Origin: CAITNM01 sp021298215
GTDB lineage: Bacteria > Pseudomonadota > Alphaproteobacteria > Paracaedibacterales > CAITNM01
DNA: 64,000 bases
Assembly (NCBI GenBank): GCA_046309815.1
Contig: JBKCOJ010000014.1
Coordinates: 1-64,000, forward strand
Direction of reading: 5' to 3'
Shown here: piece by piece, positions 27,433 to 36,095 of the stretch
How the letters are laid out: each line of letters begins with the position of its first letter
How positions within the stretch are numbered: the first letter of the stretch is position 1
Notes under the pieces: model-generated
What the model saw: the letters and a program-made list of their open reading frames with translations, nothing else
Told to the model about the DNA's origin: nothing
Databases searched by the model: none
Translations under genes and position numbers: made by a program

Positions 27433-28242
27433 TTATTCAATAATGTCAAAAACTTCATCTACTTTATCAATAGTTATGCCGTTTTCAGAGCTTAAGACTT
27501 TAAGAACATCGTAGTTTCCTTTATCAGGAGTTCTAAGAATAAAGCGAACGGTGCATTTTTTGTTATCGGCTGATGGGATGATTTCTTTTACGTCGATTGT
27601 CCAGCTGGTGACAGCGTCTCTAACACCTTTGAGTTGAGGATCTAGAGAATCTCTGCCGTCAACCTTTACTTCTCTATTAACAATTTTTTGAAACCCTGGA
27701 CTGAATAAACCTTCGATAATCTCCGCGTAATTTTTGTCTTCCGATTGACCGTAGCTTTGTTGAAATTCATTGTATTTTCTGGCGAGGTCACTAATTGGAT
27801 GCAAATCCGTACCTACAGTATTATACACCGCATCAATCTCGGTAATTTGATTATTTTCGTCAACCTTTAGAGAGACAATTGTTTTATACAGACCCATTTT
27901 TTCAGAATCCCATGTGAAATGAACGGTGCAAACTTTTTGATCTGTGTCACACAATGTTTTTTGAATTGTAAAAATGCAAGGATATGCTATTTCTCGGTTA
28001 CGTCGTAATTGCGCAAGAAGTTCAGTGCGATTAGAAAGGATTTGTTTATCGTTTACAATTTTTACAACGCCTTCAGCAAAAATTTCTGAGGCTCGAGCCT
28101 CATACATTGTTATGTCCCCTCCTACACTTTGCATAAAGGTAACATAGCGTCTTCCTAATTCCTCTAATGCAGAGCGTTCGATACTTGCTGTTATGTTTGC
28201 AATTACATTTATTAAAATAAGGAATTTTAAAAGCTTTTTCAT
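27433..28242 (-). CDS. Exported protein with two NTF2-like domains
   Basis: Unnamed 269-residue exported protein. After a signal peptide (MKKLLKFLILINVIANITA), two regions look like repeats of one fold: residues about 25-140 and about 150-269. Each has a helical start (LGRRYVTFMQS / ARKYNEFQQSYGQ), a FAEGVVKIVND / FSPGFQKIVNR segment, and a late pair of strands with KVCTVHFTWDS / KKCTVRFILRT. The layout resembles NTF2/SnoaL-like small domains. No catalytic residues can be assigned. It is a single gene. Confidence 0.65.
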   Translation of the reverse strand: MKKLLKFLILINVIANITASIERSALEELGRRYVTFMQSVGGDITMYEARASEIFAEGVVKIVNDKQILSNRTELLAQLRRNREIAYPCIFTIQKTLCDTDQKVCTVHFTWDSEKMGLYKTIVSLKVDENNQITEIDAVYNTVGTDLHPISDLARKYNEFQQSYGQSEDKNYAEIIEGLFSPGFQKIVNREVKVDGRDSLDPQLKGVRDAVTSWTIDVKEIIPSADNKKCTVRFILRTPDKGNYDVLKVLSSENGITIDKVDEVFDIIE

Positions 28243-28312
28243 AAAGGACTAAATTTTTTAAATATTTCTGCAGCGTACTGAATTTTAAGCTTAGCAACAA
28301 GAGAGTAATTTC

Positions 28313-29317
28313 TTACGTATCTGCGTAATAAGTTCTCTCTACAGGGCCGCTTGGTAGAAAGTTAGACTTTAAATATTTGAACGCTTGTATTCGGTTTTGC
28401 CCGCCTTCATCTGATAGAAAAATTTGCTCGCAGTATTCGCCAATGTCTTGAATGATACGTTCAGCGCGGTAATAACAAATAGCATCGTGGTTTGTGGTTG
28501 TTTGGCCGTAACCCTTATAAAACAATGACTCTTCCTCAATTGGTGTGCGCCCACTATCCCAAATGCCGGCGCCGATGAACATGAGATCGCGTTCTTTGGG
28601 TGCGAATATGAGTGTGTCCCAGTCAACTAGATACAACCTGCCCTGTTTACCAATGAGCAAGTTCCATCCGTGAATGTCGGCGTGGCATAGAATATAGTCG
28701 AGAGGTTGCTTTTGTAAGGTATTTGCCTGATTTTCAGCAAGATTAATAAGATTCTGTATTTCCTGATTTTTGGATTTTAAGAATGATGCCATTTCAGCGG
28801 CGATAGGTTCTTTAAAGGATTCATTTTCAATACGGTTTAGGAATGCTTTGACTTTTTCGCGCCACTTCGGAGAGAAGGTTTCGCGTGGGACGCTATTGAT
28901 TATGGTTGGTGGAAGATGAGCGGCGTGAAGTTTTTTTAAAGCTGCGCCAAATTGATTCCACTGTTGATCGGATAAATGCCTTTCAATGGCGTTGTGTCCT
29001 TCTATGTATGGGTAAAGAGTCATTTTGAAGGATGCTAAGTTTGTCCAAAGTTGTCCTGTTTTTGTGACTAGAGGAGGGATAATTTGTTTTAGGCCTAGGT
29101 CAGCAAGGTATTTTGGAACCAGCACTGAAGCTTCATTAAATTCTTGTCGCCGTAATTTTAAAAAGTAATGCATGGAGGTGCTTGTGGTAACATGATAAAC
29201 AGCTGTATTGAAATCGGCGCCGAGCGGAAGAAAAGTAATTACTGCTACGTTTAACTCGTATGCATCGAGCAAACATTTGGCGATTTCTTCATCTTTGAGA
29301 TTAGGTTTTGTTAGCAT
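28313..29317 (-). CDS. APH(9)-like aminoglycoside/spectinomycin phosphotransferase family kinase
   Basis: Kinase-fold protein of 334 residues. The catalytic loop is HADIHGWN (H212, D214, N219) and the Mg-binding motif is VDWD (D232). The N-terminal lobe has GADFNTAVYHV and a Lys in YFLKLRR. The overall pattern resembles APH(9)-Ia of Legionella pneumophila, a spectinomycin kinase. Resistance is not proven; related enzymes phosphorylate other small molecules. It lies between a palindromic element with tRNA-Ser and an unrelated exported protein gene, a common place for acquired genes. Confidence 0.8.
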   Translation of the reverse strand: MLTKPNLKDEEIAKCLLDAYELNVAVITFLPLGADFNTAVYHVTTSTSMHYFLKLRRQEFNEASVLVPKYLADLGLKQIIPPLVTKTGQLWTNLASFKMTLYPYIEGHNAIERHLSDQQWNQFGAALKKLHAAHLPPTIINSVPRETFSPKWREKVKAFLNRIENESFKEPIAAEMASFLKSKNQEIQNLINLAENQANTLQKQPLDYILCHADIHGWNLLIGKQGRLYLVDWDTLIFAPKERDLMFIGAGIWDSGRTPIEEESLFYKGYGQTTTNHDAICYYRAERIIQDIGEYCEQIFLSDEGGQNRIQAFKYLKSNFLPSGPVERTYYADT

Positions 29318-29323
29318 TGCTAT

Positions 29324-29408
29324 CCACCGGTCTTCCTACGCTAAAGCTTCGGCATACACTCCTAGCTCGACATCGCGCCTTGCGCTATGTCGTAGCGTAG
29401 GCGGGTGG
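29324..29408. repeat. Nested palindromic element between APH-like gene and tRNA-Ser
   Basis: Nested inverted repeats share one axis. The outer arms are CCACC (29324) and GGTGG (29404), the middle arms CCTACGCT (29335-29342) and AGCGTAGG (29394-29401). The inner pair is CGACAT/ATGTCG around GCGC-CTT-GCGC (29368-29392). It is more GC-rich than its surroundings and reaches the tRNA 3' end. It looks like a dispersed palindromic repeat or a strong RNA hairpin ending the tRNA transcript. Confidence 0.65.
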
Positions 29409-29496
29409 CGGAGAGGAAGAGATTCGAACTCTCGATACGCTATTAACGTATACACGATTTCCAATCGTGCGCCTTCAACCACTCGGCCACCTCTCC
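29406..29496 (-). tRNA. tRNA-Ser(GGA)
   Basis: Cloverleaf readable on the minus strand: acceptor GGAGAGG pairs with CCTCTCC, followed by discriminator G and an encoded CCA. The anticodon stem CACGA/TCGTG encloses TTGGAAA, giving anticodon GGA. A long variable arm (TATACGTTAATAGCGTAT region) and the T-loop GTTCGAATC fit a class II serine tRNA. The gene lies 57 nt after xseA. Confidence 0.97.
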
Positions 29497-29553
29497 TGGA
29501 AAGTTCCTGTAAGGGTAATGGATTTTAACTGTGGCAGCAAGGGGTGGCGCGCT

Positions 29554-30879
29554 CTAAAACAGTGTTTTTTGTTCCTTAAGAGGTTGTATGCGCACCTTAC
29601 CATCAGAAAATTGAATACTTGCCTCGCTCATCACTTTTAATGAGGCAGCTGAACTTACAATACCCTTTGGACCTTCAACTAAGCAAAATCCTTTTTCTAG
29701 CGTGCGTTGGTAGGAATTTTGATCAAGAAGCATGGCTTGCCATTTAAATGATTGTTCTTTTTCTGTAAAGACGTTTGAAAATGCAGTAATGAAGGGCTGG
29801 ATAGATTTTTCTAGAGCTTGTTCTGCTTTTTCAATTTGTAAAAGAACCGAAGGAATTTTAATAGCATTGATTGCGTATTCTTTACGTTCAAGATACATAA
29901 GGCTGGAGCGTGTATAGCGTTCAAACCAGTCATCAAGGCGTTGATTTTTTTCTAACAAAATGGTGGGAAGATCAGGGATGCGGGATTCCAGGTTTGTCAA
30001 CATTAAGCGATAGCGTTCTTGCATTTGCAGTATATTGCGTTGGAGACGCATATCGGATTCTTGCACGAAAAGTTTAAGGTTTTGATGATCAGGCGTGACA
30101 AACTCTGCGGCAGCAGTTGGCGTTGGGGCACGCTTGTCGGCAGCAAAATCAATGAGGGTTGTATCTGTTTCATGACCAACAGCTGAGACGATGGGAATAT
30201 CGCTAAAGGCTGCAGCACGAACAACTATTTCTTCGTTAAAGGCCCAGAGATCTTCAAGGCTTCCTCCTCCGCGCGCAACAATTAAAACGTCGGGACGATT
30301 TTGAGTGAAAGTATTAAAGCCTTTTATAGCAGCGGCAATTTGTTCGGCAGCGCCTGGTCCCTGAACGAGTACTGGCCATACAAGAACATGACATGGAAAG
30401 CGATCTTCAATACGGTGTAAAATATCACGAATCACTGCACCGGTTGGTGAGGTAATCACGCCAATAATGGTTGGGAACTTGGGGAGTTCGCGCTTTCGAT
30501 CGAACAAGCCTTCTTGAGCAAGTTTTATTTTGCGGTCTTGCAAAATTTTAAGCAGAGCCCCCTGCCCAGCCGCTTCGATTTGGGTAACCACCATTTGGTA
30601 TTTTGACCGACCACCATAGGTTGTGAGCTTGCCTGTAGCTATAACTTCGAGGCCGTCTTGCAAGGGTGTATTCGTTTTAGTTCCGCGCCACATTACGGCA
30701 TCAAGCACGCATTCGGCATCGCGTAGCGCAAAATAAGCATGGCCAGAGCTGTGAAGCTTGTAACCAGAAATTTCCCCGCGCACGCACACTTGTGCAAATT
30801 GAGATTCTACAGCTCTTTTCAGAGCATGAGAAATCTCGGAGACAGAAAAAATAGCAGGGCTTTCGGCTTGCGCTTCCAC
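29554..30879 (-). CDS. xseA: Exodeoxyribonuclease VII large subunit
   Basis: Catalytic subunit of ExoVII, which degrades single-stranded DNA. From GTG 30879 the protein has about 441 residues. The N-terminal OB-fold carries VCVRGEISGYKLHSSGHAYFAL. The catalytic domain shows GVITSPTGAVIRDILHR, VARGGGSLEDLWAFNEE, SAVGHETDTTLIDFAAD and RAPTPTAAAE, followed by a coiled coil. An upstream ATG at 30966 would overlap the hemA start on the opposite strand and adds a non-conserved leader, so GTG 30879 is preferred. The small subunit xseB is not in the window. Confidence 0.93.
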   Translation of the reverse strand: MEAQAESPAIFSVSEISHALKRAVESQFAQVCVRGEISGYKLHSSGHAYFALRDAECVLDAVMWRGTKTNTPLQDGLEVIATGKLTTYGGRSKYQMVVTQIEAAGQGALLKILQDRKIKLAQEGLFDRKRELPKFPTIIGVITSPTGAVIRDILHRIEDRFPCHVLVWPVLVQGPGAAEQIAAAIKGFNTFTQNRPDVLIVARGGGSLEDLWAFNEEIVVRAAAFSDIPIVSAVGHETDTTLIDFAADKRAPTPTAAAEFVTPDHQNLKLFVQESDMRLQRNILQMQERYRLMLTNLESRIPDLPTILLEKNQRLDDWFERYTRSSLMYLERKEYAINAIKIPSVLLQIEKAEQALEKSIQPFITAFSNVFTEKEQSFKWQAMLLDQNSYQRTLEKGFCLVEGPKGIVSSAASLKVMSEASIQFSDGKVRIQPLKEQKTLF

Positions 30880-30964
30880 GTTTTTCTTGAATTTAAAACA
30901 TTTCTTATAGTCATAGCATAAAATCCTCTTTATGTTTCGATTAAAAACAGGCACACTCTCTTTC

Positions 30965-32176
30965 ATGCCTTACGATACTTTTTTTGAACAAGAGCTTGCG
31001 ACTTTAAAGTCTGAAGGACGATATAGGATCTTTGCTGATTTAGAGCGACACGCTAATAATTCTCCTATTGCTACGTGGCATTCACCTACTGGCCCAAAGT
31101 CTGTGATTGTATGGTGTAGTAACGATTATTTGGGCATGAGTCATCACCCCAGTGTGATTGAAGCGGCTATTAGCGCCACCGAGAAATACGGAGCTGGTTC
31201 TGGTGGCACGCGCAATATTTCTGGTACTAACCATTTGCATGTTGAGCTTGAGCGCACCATTGCCAAGCTGCATGAAAAAGAAGCTGGACTGGTTTTTTCA
31301 TCGGGCTATGTTGCAAATGAGGCTTCTTTATGTGCGTTGGCCAAAGGGCTGCCAAATTGCGTGGCATTTTGTGATGAGAAAATTCATGCATCGATGATTC
31401 AAGGAATTAGTCACGCGCGGGTGCCTAAGCATATTTTTTCGCATAATAATTTGGACCAATTACGCCAGCAATTAAGCCAGTATGATAAAGCACAACCTAA
31501 GCTTATTGCTTTTGTTTCAGTGTATTCTATGGAAGGCGATTTTGCGCCGATTGAAACAATTTGCGATTTGGCAAAAGAATACAATGCGTTGACGTATTTG
31601 GATGAAGTGCATGCGGTAGGTATTTACGGAAAAGGTGGCGCTGGTCGCGCAAATGAGCTTAATCAGCAGCACCGAATTGATGTTATTCAAGGAAATTTTG
31701 CCAAAGCTTATGGCGTAATTGGTGGGTATATTACCGGGTCTAAAATATTAGTTGATTATGTGCGAAGCGTTGCGGCGGGATTTATTTTTACAACATCCCT
31801 TCCGCCTATGGTGGCAAGCGCTGCAACGACCTCCATTAAAACATTGCGTGATGCTGATGATCTGCGTCACAAGCTTTGGGATAATGTGAATCTTTTGAAA
31901 AATCTTTTGAGCAAAACGCAGGTAAATTATTACCATACGCCAAGTCATATTGTGCCAGTGGTGATTGGTAATGCGGGGCTTTGTAAGGAATTTACTGATA
32001 CGTTGCTTAATGATTTTGGCATTTATGTACAGCCGATTAATTACCCAACGGTGCCAAAGGGTGAAGAGCGCATGCGTTTAACGGTGACGCCTTTCCATAC
32101 TAAAGAGATGATTCATCAGATGGTGGATGCGCTAAATGCCGTTTGGGGCAGTTTCTTTATGAAGATGGCTGGATAG
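30965..32176 (+). CDS. hemA: 5-aminolevulinate synthase
   Basis: PLP enzyme condensing glycine and succinyl-CoA, the alphaproteobacterial entry to haem. From ATG 30965 the protein has 403 residues. The glycine-rich segment is GSGGTRNISGTNHLH. The PLP-binding Asp lies in LDEVHAVG (D213) and the Schiff-base Lys in NFAKAYGVIGGYI (K247). The start MPYDTFFEQEL fits the family; an ATG at 30932 would add 11 residues. It is divergent from xseA. Confidence 0.96.
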   Translation: MPYDTFFEQELATLKSEGRYRIFADLERHANNSPIATWHSPTGPKSVIVWCSNDYLGMSHHPSVIEAAISATEKYGAGSGGTRNISGTNHLHVELERTIAKLHEKEAGLVFSSGYVANEASLCALAKGLPNCVAFCDEKIHASMIQGISHARVPKHIFSHNNLDQLRQQLSQYDKAQPKLIAFVSVYSMEGDFAPIETICDLAKEYNALTYLDEVHAVGIYGKGGAGRANELNQQHRIDVIQGNFAKAYGVIGGYITGSKILVDYVRSVAAGFIFTTSLPPMVASAATTSIKTLRDADDLRHKLWDNVNLLKNLLSKTQVNYYHTPSHIVPVVIGNAGLCKEFTDTLLNDFGIYVQPINYPTVPKGEERMRLTVTPFHTKEMIHQMVDALNAVWGSFFMKMAG

Positions 32177-32317
32177 ATTGCTCTCAAAGTCATTTTTATA
32201 AAATTATCTTATTTTTTTTCTAATTTAATAACGCGTGTTTCCCTTCAAACATATGATAAATGCTGAACTAGGCGACTTCTCATGACTCTTTGGTTATGCT
32301 AAATTCCTTAAAGTTTT

Positions 32318-32335
32318 AATCAAATACATTTGATT
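32318..32335. promoter_or_regulatory. 18-bp lux-box-like palindrome upstream of luxR pair
   Basis: AATCAAATACATTTGATT has perfect 8-bp arms around a 2-bp centre. Length and symmetry match LuxR-type operators (18-20 bp). It ends 4 nt before a potential ATG at 32340 and 17 nt before the GTG at 32353 of the first luxR gene. An operator this close to the start would fit repression or autoregulation. Confidence 0.5.
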
Positions 32336-32352
32336 GATTATGAAAAATCTAA

Positions 32353-33063
32353 GTGTTAGCCCATGCTTTAGAAAAAATTAATCAAGAATTCCATAGCAAA
32401 GAAGAGATTTTATCAGTATTTAAAGACATTTGTCTTAATTTTGGCTTTGAGTATTTTGCTCTTACTATTTTTCATGGAATAAACGATATTAAGGAAAAAT
32501 TTTTCTCTTACAATACTTACCCAGAAGCATGGGTAAAATATGTTATAGAAGAGCGACAGTATTTGAATTCTCCTATTTTTATATCTTTAAAAAAAGCAGC
32601 AAGACCTTTCTCATGGCATACAACTAGCTTCCAAAACCTTACACTCGCACAACAAAATTATATGAACATAGCTAATGATTTTGGTGTTAAATGGGGTGAA
32701 ACAATTCCCTTAATTCCTCACGAAGAGTATCATGGTTTTATAACGATATCTAATGCGCCACCTGTGCATCCTGAAGTTTTTTATATAATTCAGCATGTGG
32801 CTAATATATGTGTAGATAAAATTGTGCCTTTATTTAACGATAAAGCACCAAGGTCCTTAAGCTCTAGAGAATATGAAATTTTAATGTTAAAATCGGAGGG
32901 ATTAGCAATCAAAAAAATAAGCAATTATTTAGATCTTTCAATCTCAACCATAAACTTTCACTTAAAGAACATAAGGGGGAAGCTTGATGCTCATTCCACA
33001 GAGCAAGCCCTTGTAAAATTCACAACGATGGGAGCATTGACCTTTGGTAAGGGGCATGGTTAA
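32353..33063 (+). CDS. LuxR-family regulator, solo (copy 1 of tandem pair)
   Basis: Protein of 236 residues with an N-terminal autoinducer-binding-like domain (about 1-165) and a C-terminal LuxR helix-turn-helix (SSREYEILMLKSEGLAIKKI and LDLSISTINFHLKNIRGKL). No luxI is nearby. In the pocket, Trp of YPEAW and Trp of PFSWH remain, but the Asp of the conserved DP pair is Ser (NSP). The start is uncertain: GTG 32353 gives the frame used here. The ATG at 32340, equivalent to the paralogue's start, is one base out of frame because of an extra A. It is about 80% similar to the next gene. Confidence 0.8.
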   Translation: MLAHALEKINQEFHSKEEILSVFKDICLNFGFEYFALTIFHGINDIKEKFFSYNTYPEAWVKYVIEERQYLNSPIFISLKKAARPFSWHTTSFQNLTLAQQNYMNIANDFGVKWGETIPLIPHEEYHGFITISNAPPVHPEVFYIIQHVANICVDKIVPLFNDKAPRSLSSREYEILMLKSEGLAIKKISNYLDLSISTINFHLKNIRGKLDAHSTEQALVKFTTMGALTFGKGHG

Positions 33064-33072
33064 AGGTTAAGC

Positions 33073-33786
33073 ATGATAAATCTTAGGATTGCCCTTGCTT
33101 TGGAAAAAATTAATCAAGAACTTCATAACAAAGAAGAGATTTTATCGGCGTTTAAAGATATTTGCCTTAATTTTGGTTTTGAATATTTCGCTCTTACCAT
33201 TTTTCATGGAATAAACGATATTAAGGAAAAAATTTTCACCTATAATACATATCCAGAAAAATGGACAAAATATATTGTAGAAGAAAAGCAATACCTGAAT
33301 TCACCAATTCTTATGTTTTTGAAAAGAGCTAACAGTTCTTTTTCGTGGCACACGACTAGTTTCCCAAATCTTACGCCAGCACAACAAAATTTCATGAATG
33401 TGACAAGTGATTTTGGTGTTAAATGGGGTGAAACAATTCCCTTAATTCCCCACGAAGAATATCATGGATTTATAACGATATCTAATTCGCCGTCATTGCA
33501 CCCAGAAGTGCTATACATAATTCAGTATATAGCTAATATATGTGTGGATAAAATTGCCCTCTTGTTTGGTGATAAAAGGTCAAAGTTTCTAAGTCCCAGG
33601 GAATGCGAAATTCTAATGTTAAAATTAGAAGGATTGGCGATCAAACAAATATGTGATCATTTAAATCTTTCAATCTCAACGATAAACTTTCACCTAAAGA
33701 ACATAAGGGAGAAGCTTGATGCTCATTCCACAGAGCAAGCTCTTGTGAAATTCGCAACAATGCAACGCTCGTCTAGTAATAAATAA
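33073..33786 (+). CDS. LuxR-family regulator, solo (copy 2 of tandem pair)
   Basis: Paralogue of the preceding gene, 237 residues, 9 nt downstream. It has a clear start (ATG with AAAGG at 33063-33067). The sensor domain has YPEKW, NSPIL and FSWHT; the Asp that contacts the acyl-homoserine lactone amide in TraR and LasR is Ser here too. The HTH is SPRECEILMLKLEGLAIKQI followed by LNLSISTINFHLKNIREKL. The sequence is colinear with copy 1 over the whole length, so the pair arose by tandem duplication. Ligand and targets are unknown. Confidence 0.87.
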   Translation: MINLRIALALEKINQELHNKEEILSAFKDICLNFGFEYFALTIFHGINDIKEKIFTYNTYPEKWTKYIVEEKQYLNSPILMFLKRANSSFSWHTTSFPNLTPAQQNFMNVTSDFGVKWGETIPLIPHEEYHGFITISNSPSLHPEVLYIIQYIANICVDKIALLFGDKRSKFLSPRECEILMLKLEGLAIKQICDHLNLSISTINFHLKNIREKLDAHSTEQALVKFATMQRSSSNK

Positions 33787-33796
33787 CCTGTATGTA

Positions 33797-34072
33797 TTAA
33801 TTACTACCTTTTTTGGAGCAGACTTTCGAGCACATGTTTGGGCATTTCTTCTTGAGCACACAAACACCTGCGCCTAACACAAGGAAGGCGACGATAGCTG
33901 GAAGGCCAACAATTCCTGTTAGGTAGACGATAACAGCAGTTAAAAAGGCGCTGATGCTGACCCAGCCCATTAGAATGCCGGGGAACATTAATTCAAAAGA
34001 TAAAAGAGCTACACCAAAGCTCATCCAGTGCCAGGCTGACATGTTCATAATAAAGGCCAAAATTGTGTCCAT
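33797..34072 (-). CDS. Short NfeD-like membrane protein
   Basis: Protein of 91 residues with about three hydrophobic segments. The stretch WHWMSFGVALLSFELMFPGILMG resembles the start of NfeD proteins (YbbK type), which assist stomatin-like proteins. NfeD normally continues into a soluble OB-fold domain. Here the gene ends after a short Cys/Lys tail (KKKCPNMCSKVCSKKGSN), so only the membrane part is present. Its start overlaps the next upstream gene by 28 nt. Confidence 0.65.
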   Translation of the reverse strand: MDTILAFIMNMSAWHWMSFGVALLSFELMFPGILMGWVSISAFLTAVIVYLTGIVGLPAIVAFLVLGAGVCVLKKKCPNMCSKVCSKKGSN

Positions 34073-34665
34073 AGGTCTTTGAAAAAATTAGGTTTCTCTT
34101 TAAATTCTATCATATCCACGTTGAGTCTTCCAAGACTGCCCGCAACATATTCTAAGTCCTCCTTTATGCGTTTAAGATAATGATAGGTCGGTTCAGTGAT
34201 TGCCTTATAATAGGGTTCGCCATAAAAGGGATCGTATATAGATCGATCACCGCTAAAAGCGGACATAATGCTTGGTTTTGCCAAGAAGACCCCTATATAT
34301 TTTAATTGGGTTGAGAAGATTTTTTCAGGCGTATAATCGTCAATATTCATTTCGAAAAGATCATATTCTTCGACAAATTGTAGGACTTCCGTTGAGGTTT
34401 TTATGGTTGCAGCGGTTTCGTGACCTTTGGCGCAACTATTTTGGAATCGATTATAGCGTATGAGCAGTTTGTTCATTGAAACCATAAGTTGGCTTATTTC
34501 AGTGTTTTTCATTAGGGTTTCTTGATGGGAGTAGGTGCGGCAGGCTGGCCAATTTTTTAGGTAATAATCGATATCTTCTTGATAACGTCTGATTTCAAGA
34601 AGCTCATCGCAGCACCACAAATACATGAGCCACTGAGCGAAGAATAGAAAGATTACTTTCCCCAT
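34045..34665 (-). CDS. Hypothetical exported protein
   Basis: Not recognised. The 206-residue protein begins with a likely signal peptide or anchor (MGKVIFLFFAQWLMYLWCCD). The rest is mostly helical, with Tyr-rich stretches such as YDPFYGEPYYKAITEPTYHYL. No catalytic motif is evident. It is followed by the NfeD-like gene with a 28-nt overlap, which suggests coupled translation and a shared membrane location. Confidence 0.55.
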   Translation of the reverse strand: MGKVIFLFFAQWLMYLWCCDELLEIRRYQEDIDYYLKNWPACRTYSHQETLMKNTEISQLMVSMNKLLIRYNRFQNSCAKGHETAATIKTSTEVLQFVEEYDLFEMNIDDYTPEKIFSTQLKYIGVFLAKPSIMSAFSGDRSIYDPFYGEPYYKAITEPTYHYLKRIKEDLEYVAGSLGRLNVDMIEFKEKPNFFKDLWTQFWPLL

Positions 34666-34811
34666 TACTAAATTACCTATTTTAGTAACTATAATTATTT
34701 TAGTTGCTTAAACATGAATAAATCGTAAAAATGCCCTAATTATTTTTAGGTGGCTAAAAAAGCCAAAAAGCCTTAACATGCGTTGATTATTAGGATGAAT
34801 TTCTGGCTGTT

Positions 34812-36095
34812 ATGCGCAATCAAACGCCCCCGATTATTACCCAAGCTTCTGGAAAAACGATACGCTTAAAAAGAGATAGTTTTGCTGAGGTGTTAAGTGA
34901 GAGTGGCGACACAGAGCTACCTTTTTGTTTGCCTGGCGAAGAAGTTAAGTTTGAGCGTGTGCAATATCCAAGGCGCACCAATACGTATTTTAAAGAAGTG
35001 ATTAAGCCTTCCGCTGAGCGGCAAGAAGCTGCATGTAAGCATTTTACAAGTTGTGGAGGATGTATGCTGCAGCATGTAAAAGAAGGGTTTTACAAAGAGT
35101 TTAAGACCTCTTTGCTAACTAACGCATTTTTAGAGCATGGGTTGGATCCTTATATCATTGAACCAATTCAAGTAGTTCCGATGGGACAACGTCGGCGGGC
35201 AAATTTGGAGGCTGTTAAAAAGGGAGATAAGCTTTTTATGGGCTTTCATCGCCTGCAAAGTCACCAGATTATTGATATGGAAGAGTGCCCGGTTTTAACG
35301 CCTCCCCTCCAAGCGGCGCTACCGTATTTACGTGAAGCGATGGAAGCATTGGTGGAGCCTTATCAAAAGGCAAAGATTTTTGTGTTGGAGCTTGAGGGTG
35401 ATGTAGATGTGGCGATTGAAATTCAAGGGGTGAGTGAATTAACAAATACTCAGCGTGAGATGCTTAAAATCATTGCAGATAGGGCTTCATGGACACGATT
35501 GCAGTTTCGACACCGCAAGTTTTATGATGTTTTAAAACAAGAAAAGCCTATAACGACGCAATTTGGGGGTTTAAATGTAGCGGTTGATCCGTGGACTTTT
35601 TTGCAAGCAAGTAGTTTGGCGCAAAAATGGATGCAAGACATAGTGAGAAAGGCTCTTGAGATATCGAAGCCTTATACGCGTGTTCTGGACTTGTTTTGTG
35701 GACGCGGCACTTTTACTGGTGTTTTGGCCGATTTTGGAACAGTGGATGCTTTTGAAGGGGATAAAAAAGCGATTCAGGCACTGTCAGAAGCTAGTTCTGA
35801 TATGGCTTTATTGGCATTTGAGCGAGATTTGTTTGCAAATCCTTTAATAACTGCCGAGTTAAATCGTTACGATGCGGTGGTGATTGACCCGCCCAGAGCT
35901 GGGGCAAAAGCGCAAACGGAGCAGCTGGCTGCAAGCCAAGTGCCTTTGATTATTTACATTTCTTGTAATCCTGAGACGTTTGCGCGTGATGCGAAAATTT
36001 TGGAAAACGACGGGTACACCTTTGAAAAAGCATACCCTATCGACCAGTTCTTATGGGCAGCACATTTAGAGGTGGTTGGGGTGTTTAGGAAATAG
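34812..36095 (+). CDS. TrmA/RlmD-family 23S rRNA (uracil-C5) methyltransferase
   Basis: SAM-dependent RNA m5U methyltransferase of 427 residues. The 4Fe-4S ligands are C75, C81 and C84 in CKHFTSCGGC, with a fourth Cys at about 159 in MEECPVL. Motif I of the methyltransferase domain is VLDLFCGRGTFTGVLA. The catalytic base region is IDPPRAGAK, and the nucleophilic Cys is in IYISCNPETFARD. The N-terminal TRAM-like domain is short. Whether it modifies U747 (RlmC), U1939 (RlmD) or both, as the RlmCD enzyme does, cannot be told from sequence. Confidence 0.9.
   Translation: MRNQTPPIITQASGKTIRLKRDSFAEVLSESGDTELPFCLPGEEVKFERVQYPRRTNTYFKEVIKPSAERQEAACKHFTSCGGCMLQHVKEGFYKEFKTSLLTNAFLEHGLDPYIIEPIQVVPMGQRRRANLEAVKKGDKLFMGFHRLQSHQIIDMEECPVLTPPLQAALPYLREAMEALVEPYQKAKIFVLELEGDVDVAIEIQGVSELTNTQREMLKIIADRASWTRLQFRHRKFYDVLKQEKPITTQFGGLNVAVDPWTFLQASSLAQKWMQDIVRKALEISKPYTRVLDLFCGRGTFTGVLADFGTVDAFEGDKKAIQALSEASSDMALLAFERDLFANPLITAELNRYDAVVIDPPRAGAKAQTEQLAASQVPLIIYISCNPETFARDAKILENDGYTFEKAYPIDQFLWAAHLEVVGVFRK

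Noticed and set aside
32353..33786. A complete quorum-sensing locus
   Set aside because: No luxI-type synthase is found on either strand near either luxR pair, so only solo receptors can be claimed.
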